Of a stretch of DNA of 64,000 nucleotides, positions 28,664 to 39,934 are shown in pieces. Position numbers and translations under genes: made by a program. Source of the stretch: Inonotus obliquus (taxonomy: Eukaryota > Basidiomycota > Agaricomycetes > Hymenochaetales > Hymenochaetaceae); contig JAJHTX010000012.1 of NCBI GenBank assembly GCA_032164295.1, positions 372,001 through 436,000 of the forward strand. Reading direction: 5' to 3'. Each line of letters opens with the position of its first letter. Position 1 is the first letter of the stretch. The notes beneath the pieces are model-generated. The model was given only the letters and a program-made list of their open reading frames with translations. It had not been told where the DNA came from and did not search any database.

Positions 28664-29498
28664 TGTCGGTAAATGCTACTACGCGAGGTGGTCTGATCGG
28701 TAATAGAGTTGTCTCGAATGTTTCAACGATTGGTACGCTTGTCTGTACGCCGCTTGATACTGTCGCGGGTTCTTCTTCCAATGTCAAGTTACGGATTCTT
28801 GTCAAGACTTCCTCGATCTGTTCACGTGGAATGAAGGTGAATTGTTCGATGTGCGTTTCGCCTGAGTCTATCGATTCGTTACTTTCCAATGACCTTTGGA
28901 TTTCGTTGCGTGTCTCTTGAATGCGTTGAGTTGTTTCGATGTGTTCTCTCTGGATGTTTCCGATTAACTCTGTGAGTTGTTGGTACTGGTCGTCGAGCTT
29001 CTTGTTCTGCTCTTCTAGCTGATTTGTTCTATCAACGAGACCGTTGATTAACGTTCGTTCGACGAAGAAACGATGTCTTGTCGATTGCTCGAATTCCTCG
29101 AGATCCTTGGCTAGTCCAGATACTGTAACTCCTTCTCCTGTAGCGGTTTGCTCTTCCTGGAGATTAGACCTCTGTAAGTTTGCTGGCGTGCTTCCTGCGA
29201 TAACGTTGTCTTGGAGTCCTTCGACGGCTGCTATAATTCTTCTCGTTAAGAATTTGATTTCGTCGATTTCGATTTGACGTTGTTCCTCGTGGATCTCCAA
29301 TAACTCTTGTCTGTTGTGTTGTGCGATCACTTGTCTTTCGAGTGTCGCAATCCTTGCTAGGGTTTCGTATTCCCTTGTCAACTCTCGTGCTTGTCTTGCG
29401 TTTCGATTGTTGCCTCGACGTTCTGGCTGTTCTTGTGTGTCGTCGCGTGGACCTCTTGGTAGGTTGCTTCGACCGTTACCACGTCGTTGATGTTGCAT
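28617..29498 (-). CDS. Element B ORF1, coiled-coil protein upstream of gag (left copy)
   Basis: 293 aa from ATG 29498 (MQHQRRGNGRSNLPRG). It is charged and rich in Gln, Glu and Arg, with heptad-like stretches (LARIATLERQVIAQHNRQ, LTELIGNIQREHIETTQ) indicating a coiled coil. It is the first ORF after the leader and overlaps gag by 47 nt. It may be an extra N-terminal Gag module joined by +1 frameshift or termination-reinitiation, or a separate accessory protein. No family recognised. Identical to 41004-41885. Confidence 0.65.
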   Translation of the reverse strand: MQHQRRGNGRSNLPRGPRDDTQEQPERRGNNRNARQARELTREYETLARIATLERQVIAQHNRQELLEIHEEQRQIEIDEIKFLTRRIIAAVEGLQDNVIAGSTPANLQRSNLQEEQTATGEGVTVSGLAKDLEEFEQSTRHRFFVERTLINGLVDRTNQLEEQNKKLDDQYQQLTELIGNIQREHIETTQRIQETRNEIQRSLESNESIDSGETHIEQFTFIPREQIEEVLTRIRNLTLEEEPATVSSGVQTSVPIVETFETTLLPIRPPRVVAFTDNGNTSNTRSTTSSDQ

Positions 29499-30040
29499 AT
29501 ATCGATAAGCGAATTGGCTTCTTTAGTTGACTTCGTATCCTTCCTGGATAATGTTCTTCGTAGTCGTCAGATTCTTTTCTCCTCCTGTAAGCCCAGGTTT
29601 CCTTCTGAATCAATCTTCAACTAGCTATGAGTCAGTCGACTTCCGATGAAGGTGACTCTAGTAGACTTGTACTCGATTCGATGTGCGATGGGACACTTGA
29701 TCGTATATCGTATCGGTGCTGGTTTCACTGTAGCTCGACTACGTATGTAGGAACTGCAGGTAATGGTTCTTCGACGAGTGGCTGGCAATCACAACTGCTC
29801 GAGTCGAAGTTGGGTGAATACAACTGATACTCTTCCTGACTAACGTTTGCTACGCAAGCCCAGTAAAGAATAACAGTGGCTAATTTGATAATGATGTGAG
29901 TAATTTGTAGAACGGTAGTGACGTGCACCTTTCACTAGCGTTAGACGCTGTTGGTTATTACACTCCCAATTGCGAGTGGATCTTTCCTTCTTCGTATGTT
30001 AGAAAGCGATAACACTGATCTACTGAGATTCCCGAAGGAG
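29499..30040 (-). other. Element B 5' leader (left copy)
   Basis: About 540 nt between PBS and ORF1, with no convincing coding frame. The usual place for packaging signals. The copy is at 41886-42427. Confidence 0.5.
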
Positions 30041-30056
30041 ATCTTTCTTTCGATCG
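30041..30056 (-). other. Element B primer binding site (left copy)
   Basis: Sense CGATCGAAAGAAAGAT, two bases from LTR2 and complementary to the predicted RNA 5' end (18038-18053). A self-priming PBS rather than a tRNA type. Confidence 0.75.
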
Positions 30057-30058
30057 AA

Positions 30059-31639
30059 TGTTAGAAAACGCTCGCCCTAAAGGGACTATACAGTAACCAC
30101 AATAGGACGGCCTCAGTGTTACGGGTTCGGCGATGCTTTTCTAAGAGTTTCCGGAGCCTACTCGGTTTTCACAAGCAGGGCAGATTCCCAAGTATAATAA
30201 GCGTTGCCTCGGACGTTTTCGTTTAACTAATCAAGTCGGGCCTCAACCTCGTTGACAGGCTAGTAGGACAAGTACCCAGCTAAACCGGTAGGTTGCCGTT
30301 CGCAAGCTTCTCTAGTCGGTGGGCGACTAATCAATCGTTCCACGCCGTAGAGTAAGAGAGGTTAAGCAGATTAGGTGGTCTTCAGATTAGAAGCTAGATG
30401 CCTAAGAGGACTCGATGGACAAGACGATCGAAAGAAAGATAGGGAGCTACGGTCTAAGTCTACAACTATTTATACCTTTTCCTCATGTTGTGGACGGACC
30501 ACTTCCTACGCTCCGTAGTTCCTACTCTCGATCTGATTCGTTATTCTAGCTTCCAAACTCGTGCGGTAATTCCATTGTTCTGCTGCGGATTGACTCATCG
30601 ACTGCGCCCTGTGCAAGGCGATGACTCGGCGTTGACTCATCTTGACTTGAACTGAATTGAAACCTATGCTCGGGGTCGGCCTTGTGCTGCGCCCTGTGCA
30701 TAGAGTGAGTCAGTGAGTGAGTCATTGAATGCGTGTTCGTATGCCATTGGTTTTGCATGGCTGCGCCGTAGTTAGAGTTCGCTCGTCCGCAGTTGCTCGT
30801 GCGTTTAAGGCATTCCGTCGGGGTTCCGTTGTATAGCATCTGGGGCTATGAAGGCTGTGATTTGCTTGTCGCCTCGGGACTCTTGTTCGGGGCCGTCAAG
30901 TGTGATTCGACATCGGATATCATCGTGGGGAAACCAAGGTGGTTTAACGTATGTGCCTATGGCGATGAGTATCCGTACACTTCGTCGAGTATCGTTCGAA
31001 GGTATTCTCCAGCCTAGGTATAGGTCTCCTTGTAGTCGAATAGCTTTGCAGTATGCCCATAGTTCCCTGAGTGTGTTTGCAACCCATGCCGCTGTTATCG
31101 GTGAGCGGCGGTTCGTAACATAGTCTGCACTGATCTCCACGAATGTGCTTGGGCACTCGAGTGCTAATATGTCGTGGATTCCTACTATTGTCCAGTGCGT
31201 CTTTGGTTGCATGCCTATTGCCGTATCCATTGCTATTGTTGACCTCGTGCGATTTCGAACGACCTCCGGGGGATTGTGGTATTCTCGATAAGCTGTTGCT
31301 CGTTCGCTGGACACATGATATGTCAACATGCCCGTTGCCTCCCGTAGTATTATCTTGTGTAGGTCTTCGATGATCTGTCGCACTCTTCTGCATTTATAGC
31401 AAGCCGTTGGAGGTTGCTGTACTTGCTGCATCGTTTGCGAAGGTTTAGTGTGATCGTCGGGATTAACGTTGCTAGCCGATGCTTCTTGATCGTCGGCTTC
31501 GGATTGTATTAGATTCGCGTGTTCTCCGCTTCTCGCTGTCGATCCTGATCGTCTCCGGCCAGTGAAATTAACCGGTCCCATCCGGGGTAGTTTCGATCGA
31601 CGTTCCTAATCGAATCAAAATTTCAGCACAATCCTTTCA
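30059..31639 (-). repeat. Element B LTR2 (shared middle LTR)
   Basis: It serves as the 5' LTR of the left copy and the 3' LTR of the right copy. It shows the same 1581-bp length and the same ORFs as LTR1 and LTR3. No TSD flanks it, as expected for an LTR created by unequal exchange. Confidence 0.92.
30805..31581 (-). CDS. U3 ORF (258 aa) inside LTR2
   Basis: Identical protein to the LTR1 copy at 18418-19194. As the 3' end of the right copy's transcript, this is the version that a genomic RNA started in LTR3 would carry. Confidence 0.55.
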   Translation of the reverse strand: MGPVNFTGRRRSGSTARSGEHANLIQSEADDQEASASNVNPDDHTKPSQTMQQVQQPPTACYKCRRVRQIIEDLHKIILREATGMLTYHVSSERATAYREYHNPPEVVRNRTRSTIAMDTAIGMQPKTHWTIVGIHDILALECPSTFVEISADYVTNRRSPITAAWVANTLRELWAYCKAIRLQGDLYLGWRIPSNDTRRSVRILIAIGTYVKPPWFPHDDIRCRITLDGPEQESRGDKQITAFIAPDAIQRNPDGMP

Positions 31640-31652
31640 CTCGCCCCCCTCC
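31640..31652 (-). other. Element B polypurine tract (right copy)
   Basis: Sense GGAGGGGGGCGAG directly upstream of LTR2. Confidence 0.85.
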
Positions 31653-32014
31653 AAGATCTTTACTCGATAGGGAAAAGATCTCAATTGGGTTGAAATTGCG
31701 ATGAGATCGTAGGATCGTGTGCGAAATTAGTGACGATGTTGCTTCGTATTTCCTTCGAAATTCGTGTGCGTGATGCAGTTGAAAGACTTATTGAAGTCTG
31801 AAATCGTATCCTGAGCTCGATTTGAGAGCGTGCTTCGAGGGTAATTTGAAGAAAGTAAAGGGAGATAGCTTGGCTCCCAGTCGAATGGTTGTTTCTTCTT
31901 GTAAATTTCCTTTAAGTTTCACTTTAGTGGACTTAGACTTGTCACACCAAAAGCAAAATAAAAAAAAATTTTCTTTATTATTTTTCCTCCCTCTGCACCT
32001 CTTGCCCTGCCGGT

Positions 32015-32779
32015 TCAGTCCTCCCAATGGGTCTGACCGTCATTCCATCTGCGCGCTGTCCACTCGCGATCTCGGCTCTCACCGGGGCTTACTGAGCCTT
32101 CGCCTGACTCTGGCGATTCGGCTGCCCGGTTGTGCAGGCCTGACCTTTCCGACACCCGCTGTCTTCCTCGCATCGGCCACCACAGGGCATTAGCCGGCGG
32201 TTGCGGACCCTGTAGGATGTACGGGCCGCCCCACGCGTTTGCTTCTGCTTCTGCCGCGTCTGCTTCTGGCCATGCTTCTGGTTCGGGTTGTACGTAGCCG
32301 GGTAGGTCGACGTATAGGTCGTCGGGCGTTGCCGGTGGTGCTTCTACCGGTGCCTGTGCCTGTTGTGCTTCTGCCGTGTTCCTGATCGCTTCGAGTTCTT
32401 CTATTGCCGCCCGCATCCTTGCGACGTCATCGACCAGCTGATCGAGTCTTGCTGCGCTCGATGTTGCTAGGTCTTCGATTGCTCGGTCGGGGATGCTCTG
32501 TAGTACTTCTTGAAGGCGATCTTCGATGCGTCCGAAGGACGTTGCGCTTAGGTGGTGGAGTGCCTCGACTGTGAGGTTACGGCCTTGGGCTCGTGCTCGT
32601 CTCACTTCTTGGGTCCTTCGTGACTCCTCTATCCTCATCTCGTGCTGCTCTCTGTTTATTTCCTCTAGCCTCACTACTAACTGCTCCCAGCGTTCCAGCG
32701 CTCGTCGTACGACGTCCACGATCACAACGGCTGTGGTGCAGACCGTGATGATGAGGAGTGCGGTGTAGTAGGCGTTCAT
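32015..32779 (-). CDS. Element B ORF-Y (right copy)
   Basis: Identical 254-aa protein to 19628-20392: one N-terminal hydrophobic segment, then coiled coil and a Pro/Ala-rich tail. A function is not assigned. Confidence 0.6.
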   Translation of the reverse strand: MNAYYTALLIITVCTTAVVIVDVVRRALERWEQLVVRLEEINREQHEMRIEESRRTQEVRRARAQGRNLTVEALHHLSATSFGRIEDRLQEVLQSIPDRAIEDLATSSAARLDQLVDDVARMRAAIEELEAIRNTAEAQQAQAPVEAPPATPDDLYVDLPGYVQPEPEAWPEADAAEAEANAWGGPYILQGPQPPANALWWPMRGRQRVSERSGLHNRAAESPESGEGSVSPGESRDREWTARRWNDGQTHWED

Positions 32780-33203
32780 GGTGTTCGAGATGTCGTTGGT
32801 GGTTCTAGACTACTTGTGCTTTTCCAGCTGAGGCTCTCCTGTCGGATTCCTGCCTCTATTTATGCTTTTCCAACTCGTACCCTTCGTGACTCTGTTCTAG
32901 TCTTCCCCGGGTTCACCGTGCTGCGGTTGCTGCGGTTTTCAATTGTCTTGCTGCGATCTGTGCTTCGCTGTCGCACTCTATTATTGTCGTGCTGCGGATT
33001 TCCCATATCCTGTCATTCGTGTACGAATTATCTTGCCCGTAGTCGCTTCGTAATAGTCCCGTGATTCTTCGATGTATGTGCGCAGTTGACTTGGCATTCA
33101 TAAATACCATAGGGGATTTCGGGTTGCATAATGTTGAATAGATACCATAGGGTGTGCATGTGTTGTCCTGTCAATAAATACCATAGAAGAATGAGTTGCA
33201 TAG

Positions 33204-34220
33204 TTATGCTTCGTCATCTGTCGGCGCTAGATCGAATTCTTCTGTGTCATCGTGGGATCTCTTGCGACTATTGGATGTCTCGCCCTCGGGTTTCCGGGAT
33301 TGTAGCTTCTGCGGATATTGATATACGTCCGTGAACCAGCTACTATCTTTAGGATGTAGTACTGCGCCTAGGGTGTATCTAAGGCGGTATTCCGCACTAT
33401 TGAGTGCCTGGAGGTAGTCCTCGTCGTAAGGCCAACAAATAGATTGGTCTAGTTTGTCCGGAGGGTTCTCCCATAATCCTTCCGCTGCTTCTTTCGCTTT
33501 GTTGCGGCGTTCCGTTTCTTCGTTCTCGATCAGTTTCCACGCCTCCAAGTATGGTAAGTCTCGATGAGGTGTGTCCCATGGGATAGACCTTCCTGGTGCC
33601 TTTGTTCGTTCCCATGTTTGTCTAAGGATGTTGATCGTAGAATAGAAATGTCTCTTGAGTCGTGCATATTGAATTTGCTGCTGTGCGATGTACTCGATGT
33701 AGTCGCGTTCTTTGGCTGTGATACAGTGGATAAGCGACCATCGCATGACCTTGTGTTCGAATGCTTCTGTGAGCTCGACTCGATATGCGCAGATCCTCGT
33801 TGCTGCATAGAGTAATGCGACGCAATTGTTGACTGTTTCTGTTTGTGACAACAGCAACGGTTGATACGATAGAATCGCTGTGCTGAGATCTAGAGCATAT
33901 GCGATGTAAGCGTCGTCATTGAGTCTTCTCACTGAATTGTAAGCTTCTGTAGTCATGGCAAACCAAGATCCAAAGAATATCGGTGGCATTAGCAGCATAT
34001 TGTATCCCATGCTGCGTTGATGTGCCATGCTGATCTTGTCCATGAAATCGTCGAAATATCTGCCGACGTTCGAGGGTATGATGTCATCCCATAACATCTC
34101 GGTGTTCTCCCTGTCATCTAGCTGTGGCCATTGATATTTGTCGGGTCGTGACTGTATGTCGACTTCTGTGACATTGAGTTGCGCATGCTGTACTTCTGCA
34201 AGTGTCTCGAGTAGTGGCAT
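33204..34220 (-). CDS. Element B ORF-X (right copy)
   Basis: Identical 338-aa protein to 20817-21833, of unknown family, between pol and ORF-Y. Confidence 0.6.
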   Translation of the reverse strand: MPLLETLAEVQHAQLNVTEVDIQSRPDKYQWPQLDDRENTEMLWDDIIPSNVGRYFDDFMDKISMAHQRSMGYNMLLMPPIFFGSWFAMTTEAYNSVRRLNDDAYIAYALDLSTAILSYQPLLLSQTETVNNCVALLYAATRICAYRVELTEAFEHKVMRWSLIHCITAKERDYIEYIAQQQIQYARLKRHFYSTINILRQTWERTKAPGRSIPWDTPHRDLPYLEAWKLIENEETERRNKAKEAAEGLWENPPDKLDQSICWPYDEDYLQALNSAEYRLRYTLGAVLHPKDSSWFTDVYQYPQKLQSRKPEGETSNSRKRSHDDTEEFDLAPTDDEA

Positions 34221-34532
34221 TTCGAATTGTAGACTTGTTTCTTGTCGAATGAGAGTTGTTTCTGGCGTTGGTGCCGTTCATAGGTCGTTACTGCTTGTTC
34301 TTATAGCTTTGTGTCGTTACTGCGTATGACTGGGTGATCGGTCCAGTTGTTTTCGATATGACTTGACCTCTACTGCGTATACTGTGCCGCAGTGTCTCTC
34401 GTTCGTTCGTGACTGTTCATGACTTGTCGTGACTTCGTTAATTCTCAAGCATTGCTGCGAGAATGTCATCATCTGCTGCGATCTGCTGTGATCAGCTGCG
34501 GATGAGTACTACTTGCTGTGCCGCAGTTATGC

Positions 34533-37500
34533 CTACTGCGGGCGTAGTCGTCTGCTGCTGCGCGTAGTCCTTCCTCGACTGCGCATGCTGCGTTGACTGT
34601 CTTCTGATACTGTGCTTTCGGTATCAGTATTACCTTCTGAGTCTGACGTCGATCCTTCTGATCCGTCGGAGGATTCTTCCGTGTCCTCGTGACTCGTTTG
34701 TTTCCTATTCCGGCGCCTCGCGGATAACCATTGCGTAAGGTTCCGTGGCTTCTGCGCCTGAGGATACTTCTTGTGGAAGTCCTCAACTAGCTTGTACGTG
34801 TGCTTCAGGTTCTCCAGCGGTTCCCATGTTGTTTCTGCATAGCCTTTCCATCTGACTAGGTATTGCACCTTGCTGCGCCGCAGTCTGGTATCTTGAACTG
34901 CTTCAACTTCGTATTCGGCTGCGCCTTCCACTTCTACTGGTGGTGGTTCCGTAAGTTGCTTACGTCCTGGGAATTCCTTCCGCTTGTATGGCTTCAATAG
35001 ACTCGCATGAAATACTGGGTGAATTGCCATCGTTTCAGGAAGTTTCAGTCGAAATGAAACCTTCCCCACGGCCTTGTCGACTTTATAAGGCCCTGCCCAT
35101 TTCATGGCTAGTTTCTTCGTCGGTTCGAGTCTTGCTAAGTTCTTCATATCCAACATCACTTCGTCTCCAGGTCGATAATCTGGTAGCTTCCCTCGATGTA
35201 AGTCTGCATATAACTTCATCGCTTCGTTAGCCTGCTTAATGCTTGCATAGGCTTGTCGCTGCGCTTGTTGAAGCTCCTCTCGGTAATCTTGTGCTTCTGG
35301 GACGTTGCTTTCGTCGTGACTGGCAAAGTCAGTTGTTGGATTCCATCCGTACAACGTGTAGAATGGTGATTGACGTGTTGCTGAATGCTGTCTGTTGTTA
35401 TAGGCGAATTCTGCGAGATCCAAGTAATGTGCCCAATCTGTCTGTCGGTAGGACACATAGCAGCGTAAGTACTGTTCCATCGTTTGGTTTAGTCGCTCTG
35501 TTTGACCATCGGTTTGTGGGTGATACGCGGTGCTAGTTTTCCAATCGATTTCGAGGAGTCGGCAGAACTCCTTCAAAAACTGCGCCGTGAAGTTGCTTCC
35601 TCTGTCGGAGAGTACAACCTTTGGGGTCCCATAATGCTTGAAGATGTTTTGGATGAACATCTGTGCAATGCGTTTGGCATTCGGTACACCCGTCGTAGGG
35701 ATGAACCTCCCCATCTTGGTAAGTCTATCCACAACAACCAATATGGTGTCATATCCCTCGGTACTGACTGGTAGGTCTGTAACTAGGTCACAGGAAATGG
35801 CTTCCCATGGCCTTTCAGGTGGGGATATCGGTTGAATCGGTGGCTCGCGATTTTGCCGAAGAGGCTTTGATCGCTGACATGCGTCGCAAGTTGTTACGTA
35901 GTCTCGGACGTCCGATCGAAGGTTTGGCCAATAGTATCGTCTCTCCAGAAGCTCAGTGGTTTTGGCTACTCCGGGATGGCCTGCAGTTGTGTGGTCATGG
36001 TGCCTTCGCATTAGTAGACTTCGTAGGTTGGCGTTCGGCGGGATCCATAACTTTCCATCTACATAACGAGTTCCATCCGTGTAGGTGTGGCTTCTGTCTT
36101 TCGTATTCCGTATGACGTTCCATTCGGTTTGTGCCTCCTTCGTCGCATAGTCCTTTCGAATAGTTCGAAGTATCGGGTCCGTGATCCTGACTGACGTAGT
36201 TTTCAACTCGTATAGTCCTGCGACTTCCGTTCGTTTCAACGTTTGCTGCTGTATGCGGTCTGCTGGTAGCATAGTGATCTTCTCTGTATCTTTGCCGATT
36301 TCGTAATCGGTTCGCCTTGATAGTGCGTCGGCTTTGTTCTCCTTGCCTGGCCAATGTATCATCTTGAAGTTAAACTGGGATAGCTTTAGCATCCATCGTT
36401 TCAGCTTCTCAGATAGGTTCTGTCCTGTCATGAACCATTGCAGGTTCTTATGATCCGTTCGAATGATAAAAGGATGTTTCGTTCCTTCGAGCAAGTGTCT
36501 CCATTCGTTGAGTGAATGAACAATTGCGAACATCTCTTTTTCGTGAACTGGCCAGTTGAGTTGTGCTCCTGACAACTGCTTCGACATTGTGGCTAACGGT
36601 CGTAGTTCGCCCTTGTCGTCTTCTTGCTGGAGTAAAGCTCCGATCGCAAATTTCGATGCATCTGTTTCGAGGATAAATGGTTTATCGTGGTTTGGATAAC
36701 CTAGCGTTATTTCCGTTTGAAACGCTTGCTTGATGTCCTCGAATGCTTGCTGACATTCAGTTGTCCATACGAACTTCCTATCCTTCTTGGTGAGTTCGTT
36801 AATTGGGTGTATGCGCTCTGCATAGTTCTTCACGAATCTTCGATAGAAGTTGCAAAATCCTTGGAACTTCCTGATCTCCCGTTTCGTTGTTGGTGTAGGC
36901 CATTCTGCGATTGCTTTGAGTTTGTACGGGTCCATTTGTACTCCCTTGTCGCCCACTATGAAGCCTAGGTAGTCTAGCTTCTTCTGTAGGAAATGGCACT
37001 TCTCGATCTTCAAGTAGATATCGAGTTCTCGGCATTTCTTCAAGACTGCTCGTAGGAGTTTCCAATGTTCTTCCTCAGTCTTTGCCTTTCCGATGATGTC
37101 GTCCAGGTAGATAAGTATCTCCTGACTTCGTAGCCATTGCTCAAAGTTGTCGTTCATGAATCGTTGGAATATTGCGGGTGAGTTCTTCATTCCGAACATC
37201 ATAACGAGTGGCTTGTAAATTGCGTTGCCGACTCGGAATGCCGCTTTCCATTCGTCTCCTTCCTTGATACGCAAGTTGTGGTATCCGGATCGCATGTCCA
37301 ATGTGAAGAAGTAATTGTTGCCTGCCAACTTGTCTGGTAACCCATTCATGATTGGAATCGGGTACGGGTCTGGTATCGTGATTTGATTTATCGCTCGATA
37401 GTCCGTTACGACTCTTGCCCCTCCGTCCTTCTTTCCGACAAAGAATACGGGTGATGCTACTGGGCATGGTTCGTGTGGTTCGACCTTGGTAATCCATCCT

Positions 37501-39884
37501 TTCTTCATCAGCTCATCTACGTGGTTGTCCAGTGCTTCTTGTTCGACTGGCGTGAGCTTGATAATAGGTCGTGGTTTTGGTAACGGTTCCTTCTCATCGA
37601 GGTGTATGACCATGTCATACTTCGTATGTCTTGGTAGTCGTCTTGCCCTGTCTGGATCGAATACGTCTGCATAGTCTGCTATCTGCCTCGGTAGCAGTTT
37701 GCGCCAATCTCGTTTCTGCGTGTCTAGCAATCCCTCTGCTGCTGCTTTCTGCTGCGAGTATTGCTGCGCTACTGAGCTAACCTTGTTCAATGGTTGCTTC
37801 TCTTGGCGATGCTGTCGATTCGTATTTGGTGACCAATTTCGTTTGATCTCAAACATTTCTGCGAGATCCTCCTTCTGCAGTAAGGGTTTTGATTTACCTC
37901 GAGCCTCGGTGGCGAGATACGCTATTCGTTGCTGAATAGGTGATGGTTCGTTGGTTACCATACGTTCGATATGCATTTCTTCTTGAGGTTGGGTTCCTCC
38001 TGGTTCTTGCAGTTCGTCCATAACTTCGTCTTGATCCGTGTGCTCCCACCTTGTTCTTTTCGGTGCGGGGCTTCGTGTTCGTGTACTTCCTGTACTATCG
38101 ATAGACTGTCTTCGCCGATGTCCTAGTATCGGTTTGTCTTCGAATCGTTCCTTTCGTGGCATAATCCATGTGCCTTTCGGATCAAAGTTTCCTACGGCTT
38201 CTTCTCCTTCTCGAAGATAACCTTTCCAGTACTTGAATGTAGGGTCTTCCTTGACTACTCGTGGTTTCGTTGTCTTCCGTTCGACTGACGGTGATTCTTG
38301 TCTTCGCTTTCCTAGCGATGTCGTACTCGGTTGCAAGGGCTTATTGCGACTGCCTTGACTCTGTACTCGTGTGTCAGGTCTTTCTGCCTGTTCATTCCCG
38401 AATCTTGATATAGGCGATCTTGATTCGTCTTCGGGCCTTATTGGTACTGCCCAGTCCTGTCGAGTCTTATTGCCAATGCTCTGACTAGACTGCAAAGTCT
38501 TATTGGCGCTGCTTTGTCTTGGTGCGTTCGACGTTCGTTCACCTTCTGGCGTCCGTGCTCTCTTCCTTGGAGCATTGCTGAATTGACTTCCTGATCGTGG
38601 TCTAATTCTCGGTGGTGAAACGTTCCTTGTTTCGTTTCTCGTCGATCGGCTTTCGCTTCGGTTTCTGCCTTCTCTAGGGTGGTCGTCCCTTTGCCTTTCC
38701 TTCGTGTTGAGGTCTGGCCTAATCCATATTCCACTATCGTTGTCGCTATCGCTGTCGGTTTCTGAATTGTCAGATGAGCCGGATCCAGGGCTCTTCGTAG
38801 CTTTAGCTTTCGTCTTCCTGCCATAGGCTGTCTTGCGCGTAACAGGTGATTTACTTTCCAACGGCAACGTCTTATTGGTACTGCGTTGACTGTTCAAGGG
38901 CTTATTGCCAATGCCTTGTTGTTTCGGTCGTTGATCGTCTCGACTCTTCAAGGTCTTATTGCGACTGCCTTGTGCCTGCTTGGTCTTATTGCCACTGCCA
39001 TGCTGCGATCGTTGATCTACTTGTGGAACCTTTCGTTTCTCTGTCTTGTATAGAGCTTTCGATGTCTTCGTGCCTTCGTCTTGGGTAATGGCTCTTTCAT
39101 TCCCGTACCAGGATGGTCGCTCCTGACTAGTCGCCTCTTCTATTCGATTGGGCCTAGCTTTCCTTCGTTGTTCGCGATTACAACTGTTCTCCTGATCGTC
39201 TACCGATTTGCGCTTGTCGGTTACCAGATTTCCCTTTGGTCCGTTGACGCTTGGGTCGTTTCGTGTAGCCTTATTGCCATTGCTACTCTGGTTCGATCGT
39301 AAGGTCTTATTGACTCTGCCTTTCGTAGTCTTATTGCCATTGCTACCCCGCTGTTCGGTCTTATTGGTGCTGCCTGAACGCGGTGAGGGCTTATTTGTTC
39401 TGCCTCTACGATTACGGTTTGTACTTTTCCGTTTTCGTTTCCGTTTCTTGCTTGTCGACTCTGCTCGAACGATACTGAGCTCGAATGGTATCGTTTGTCC
39501 ATTTCCTTCCATGACTTGTTCCTTCCAATCGATGATCGGGTTGGCCTTGCCCAAATAATCGATGCCTAGTATGATCTGATCTGTTCCCGTATGTGCGACT
39601 GCCAGAGTTTGACCGATGGGCTTGATTCCGTCAAATATAAGTGCGTCCACTTCGTACTTGATTGCTCCTTCTCGGTTTGCTGTTCCATCTGCATTTCGCA
39701 ACGGTCTAGGTTGTGATAGCGTTCGTCGTGGTAAGTCGTGTTTCCGTACTAACTCCGGATGAATAGTACTACATGTTGCTCCTGAGTCGATAAGTGCTTT
39801 GACTGCTAAGGTTTGCGTTCCCACAAGAATCCTGATAGGCAATCTTGGGTGTAATGCATATGTCGGTAATCCTTTACTGTACAT
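34533..39884 (-). CDS. pol: Element B Pol polyprotein (right copy)
   Basis: Identical 1783-aa protein to 22146-27497. PR, RT (YLDD), RNase H, integrase and chromodomain are all intact, so both copies of the tandem keep a full-length enzyme frame. Entered through the GGGAAAA heptamer at 39941-39947. Confidence 0.93.
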   Translation of the reverse strand: MYSKGLPTYALHPRLPIRILVGTQTLAVKALIDSGATCSTIHPELVRKHDLPRRTLSQPRPLRNADGTANREGAIKYEVDALIFDGIKPIGQTLAVAHTGTDQIILGIDYLGKANPIIDWKEQVMEGNGQTIPFELSIVRAESTSKKRKRKRKSTNRNRRGRTNKPSPRSGSTNKTEQRGSNGNKTTKGRVNKTLRSNQSSNGNKATRNDPSVNGPKGNLVTDKRKSVDDQENSCNREQRRKARPNRIEEATSQERPSWYGNERAITQDEGTKTSKALYKTEKRKVPQVDQRSQHGSGNKTKQAQGSRNKTLKSRDDQRPKQQGIGNKPLNSQRSTNKTLPLESKSPVTRKTAYGRKTKAKATKSPGSGSSDNSETDSDSDNDSGIWIRPDLNTKERQRDDHPREGRNRSESRSTRNETRNVSPPRIRPRSGSQFSNAPRKRARTPEGERTSNAPRQSSANKTLQSSQSIGNKTRQDWAVPIRPEDESRSPISRFGNEQAERPDTRVQSQGSRNKPLQPSTTSLGKRRQESPSVERKTTKPRVVKEDPTFKYWKGYLREGEEAVGNFDPKGTWIMPRKERFEDKPILGHRRRQSIDSTGSTRTRSPAPKRTRWEHTDQDEVMDELQEPGGTQPQEEMHIERMVTNEPSPIQQRIAYLATEARGKSKPLLQKEDLAEMFEIKRNWSPNTNRQHRQEKQPLNKVSSVAQQYSQQKAAAEGLLDTQKRDWRKLLPRQIADYADVFDPDRARRLPRHTKYDMVIHLDEKEPLPKPRPIIKLTPVEQEALDNHVDELMKKGWITKVEPHEPCPVASPVFFVGKKDGGARVVTDYRAINQITIPDPYPIPIMNGLPDKLAGNNYFFTLDMRSGYHNLRIKEGDEWKAAFRVGNAIYKPLVMMFGMKNSPAIFQRFMNDNFEQWLRSQEILIYLDDIIGKAKTEEEHWKLLRAVLKKCRELDIYLKIEKCHFLQKKLDYLGFIVGDKGVQMDPYKLKAIAEWPTPTTKREIRKFQGFCNFYRRFVKNYAERIHPINELTKKDRKFVWTTECQQAFEDIKQAFQTEITLGYPNHDKPFILETDASKFAIGALLQQEDDKGELRPLATMSKQLSGAQLNWPVHEKEMFAIVHSLNEWRHLLEGTKHPFIIRTDHKNLQWFMTGQNLSEKLKRWMLKLSQFNFKMIHWPGKENKADALSRRTDYEIGKDTEKITMLPADRIQQQTLKRTEVAGLYELKTTSVRITDPILRTIRKDYATKEAQTEWNVIRNTKDRSHTYTDGTRYVDGKLWIPPNANLRSLLMRRHHDHTTAGHPGVAKTTELLERRYYWPNLRSDVRDYVTTCDACQRSKPLRQNREPPIQPISPPERPWEAISCDLVTDLPVSTEGYDTILVVVDRLTKMGRFIPTTGVPNAKRIAQMFIQNIFKHYGTPKVVLSDRGSNFTAQFLKEFCRLLEIDWKTSTAYHPQTDGQTERLNQTMEQYLRCYVSYRQTDWAHYLDLAEFAYNNRQHSATRQSPFYTLYGWNPTTDFASHDESNVPEAQDYREELQQAQRQAYASIKQANEAMKLYADLHRGKLPDYRPGDEVMLDMKNLARLEPTKKLAMKWAGPYKVDKAVGKVSFRLKLPETMAIHPVFHASLLKPYKRKEFPGRKQLTEPPPVEVEGAAEYEVEAVQDTRLRRSKVQYLVRWKGYAETTWEPLENLKHTYKLVEDFHKKYPQAQKPRNLTQWLSARRRNRKQTSHEDTEESSDGSEGSTSDSEGNTDTESTVSEDSQRSMRSRGRTTRSSRRLRPQ

Positions 39885-39934
39885 TTCTTCGCAATCCTTA
39901 TTACCCTCTCGCTTCGCAGTCTTGAGCGGAGGTG

